NCBI GenBank assembly: GCA_021836865.1
Contig: JAKBHH010000037.1
Span: 1-32,198 of the forward strand
Reading direction: 5' to 3'
Length of the DNA stretch: 32,198 nucleotides
Source of the DNA: Acidobacteriota bacterium
Lineage (GTDB): Bacteria > Acidobacteriota > Terriglobia > Terriglobales > Acidobacteriaceae
In this document: piece by piece, positions 31,414 through 32,198 of the stretch
Position numbering within the stretch: the stretch's first letter is position 1
Layout of the letters: every line of letters begins with the position of its first letter
Notes under the pieces: generated by a model
The model's database searches: none
What the model was told of the DNA's origin: nothing
The model's input: only the letters and a program-made list of their open reading frames with translations
Translations under genes and position numbers: made by a program

Positions 31414-32198
31414 TTATGCAGCGCCAGCCTCCACACGGATGCCACGTGGCAACGTGCGATGGACCACAGGAGCTATCTGCTCAATCTCGTCCATCATGAC
31501 AGCAAACTGGCTGGGATAGATCGACTGCGGGCCGTCCGACAGCGCCTTATCCGGTTGATGATGGACTTCAACCAGCACCCCGTCCGCGCCGACTGCTACC
31601 GCCGCTCGAGCCATGGGCAACACCTTGTCACGCTTGCCGGTGCCATGGCTTGGATCGACCAAAATCGGCAGATGGCTGAGCTTTTGAACCGCCGGAACGA
31701 TGCTGAGGTCGAGCGTGTTCCGAGTATGATCCGCAAAGGTGCGCACGCCCCGCTCGCAGAGGATCACCTGGTAGTTGCCCTCGCTCATGATGTATTCGGC
31801 GGCCATCAGAAACTCATCGAGCGTGGCGCTCATGCCGCGCTTGAGCAGCACAGGCTTGCGCAGCCGGCCGGCATGTTTGAGCAGCGAAAAGTTCTGCATG
31901 TTGCGCGCGCCAATCTGAATGACATCCGCCCAGTCGGCGACCAGCTCCAGGGTCTCGTTGTCGATTGCCTCGGTGATGATACGCAAACCAAACTGATCGC
32001 GAATCTCCGCCATGATCTTCAGGGCATCCACGCCGAGCCCCTGAAAGGCATAGGGCGAGGTACGCGGCTTGTAAGCCCCGCCGCGGAAGAACTGCGCGCC
32101 GGAGGCGGCAACCTGCTCGGCAATGGCAAAGGCCTGTTCCCGGCTCTCAATGGAACACGGGCCTGCGACGATAGCGAGATTCTGTCCCCCAATCGCAG
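31414..32198 (-). CDS. 3-deoxy-7-phosphoheptulonate (DAHP) synthase, class I beta type (5' end outside window)
   Basis: First enzyme of the shikimate pathway, joining phosphoenolpyruvate and erythrose 4-phosphate. 260 codons are visible; the start lies beyond the right edge, since the frame is open through 32196 and begins with [16 protein letters not shown]. Active-site segments are complete: [45 protein letters not shown] and DPSHGTGKR. The length from AGPCS and these motifs match the short I-beta type of Bacillus and Thermotoga rather than AroFGH of E. coli. Whether an N-terminal regulatory domain is present cannot be seen. The propeller lipoprotein gene follows on the same strand. Confidence 0.93.
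   Translation of the reverse strand, partial: AIGGQNLAIVAGPCSIESREQAFAIAEQVAASGAQFFRGGAYKPRTSPYAFQGLGVDALKIMAEIRDQFGLRIITEAIDNETLELVADWADVIQIGARNMQNFSLLKHAGRLRKPVLLKRGMSATLDEFLMAAEYIMSEGNYQVILCERGVRTFADHTRNTLDLSIVPAVQKLSHLPILVDPSHGTGKRDKVLPMARAAVAVGADGVLVEVHHQPDKALSDGPQSIYPSQFAVMMDEIEQIAPVVHRTLPRGIRVEAGAA

Noticed and set aside
1..32198. tRNA, rRNA, CRISPR or defence genes
   Set aside because: All gaps over 100 bases were read; no tRNA arm pattern, rRNA similarity, regular direct-repeat array or known defence domain was seen.

Overview
The window reads as a high-GC chromosomal segment from an acidobacterium, most likely Terriglobia/Acidobacteriaceae. The main pointers are a secreted protein of the 'VWFA-related Acidobacterial domain' type (22428-23657), a hopanoid-glycosyltransferase (HpnI) gene, an HspR-type heat-shock repressor beside dnaJ, and a mosaic of short operons with many convergent and divergent junctions. 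The genus is inferred; no rRNA or tRNA gene is present to settle it. No CRISPR array, prophage or defence island was seen.

Layout. 1-674: a major facilitator gene (minus) cut off by what looks like the left end of an IS630-type insertion sequence running off the window. 787-2916: a secreted M28 zinc peptidase of the glutamate carboxypeptidase II type. 3038-5394: a tightly overlapping cytochrome c maturation operon, ccmE-ccmA-ybaK-ccmB, with a CRP-like site and a good sigma-70 promoter in front. 5418-6380 (minus): a CHAD-domain protein. 6710-8710: an ArnT/PMT-like membrane glycosyltransferase. 8735-12341 (minus): dnaJ, hspR, a TauE/SafE exporter and hpnI, closely spaced and probably co-transcribed. 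12672-14252 (minus): an EmrB-type drug exporter, divergent from tspO (14434-14907). 15060-16988: dnaK with a HAIR-like HspR operator upstream and a strong terminator downstream. 17187-22213 (minus): a TonB C-terminal-domain secreted protein, polA and a NapH/NosR-like polyferredoxin. 22428-23657: the VWFA-related protein. 23725-26463 (minus): pyruvate phosphate dikinase, convergent with the former over a 16-bp perfect hairpin. 26769-27122 (minus): a STAS protein, divergent from queG (27326-28486). 28557-28763 (minus): a cold-shock protein. 29247-30116: a YihY/BrkB membrane protein. 30198-32198 (minus): a beta-propeller lipoprotein behind a DAHP synthase gene that leaves the window.

How the genes fit together. 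Most genes are core metabolism and stress physiology. The heat-shock set (dnaK on one side, dnaJ-hspR on the other) probably forms one HspR regulon. The hopanoid glycosyltransferase and the exporter lie downstream of hspR, which suggests, without proving, that membrane-lipid tailoring is tied to heat shock. The ccm operon encodes the CXXXY variant of the haem chaperone CcmE and carries a Cys-tRNA(Pro) deacylase gene inside it; the other system I genes (ccmC, ccmF, ccmH) are absent here. I found no convincing wholly new system. The strongest leads are the HspR/hopanoid cluster, the ccm operon architecture with its CRP-like promoter, a possible ATC start codon in the exporter gene, and the insertion-sequence junction at the left edge.
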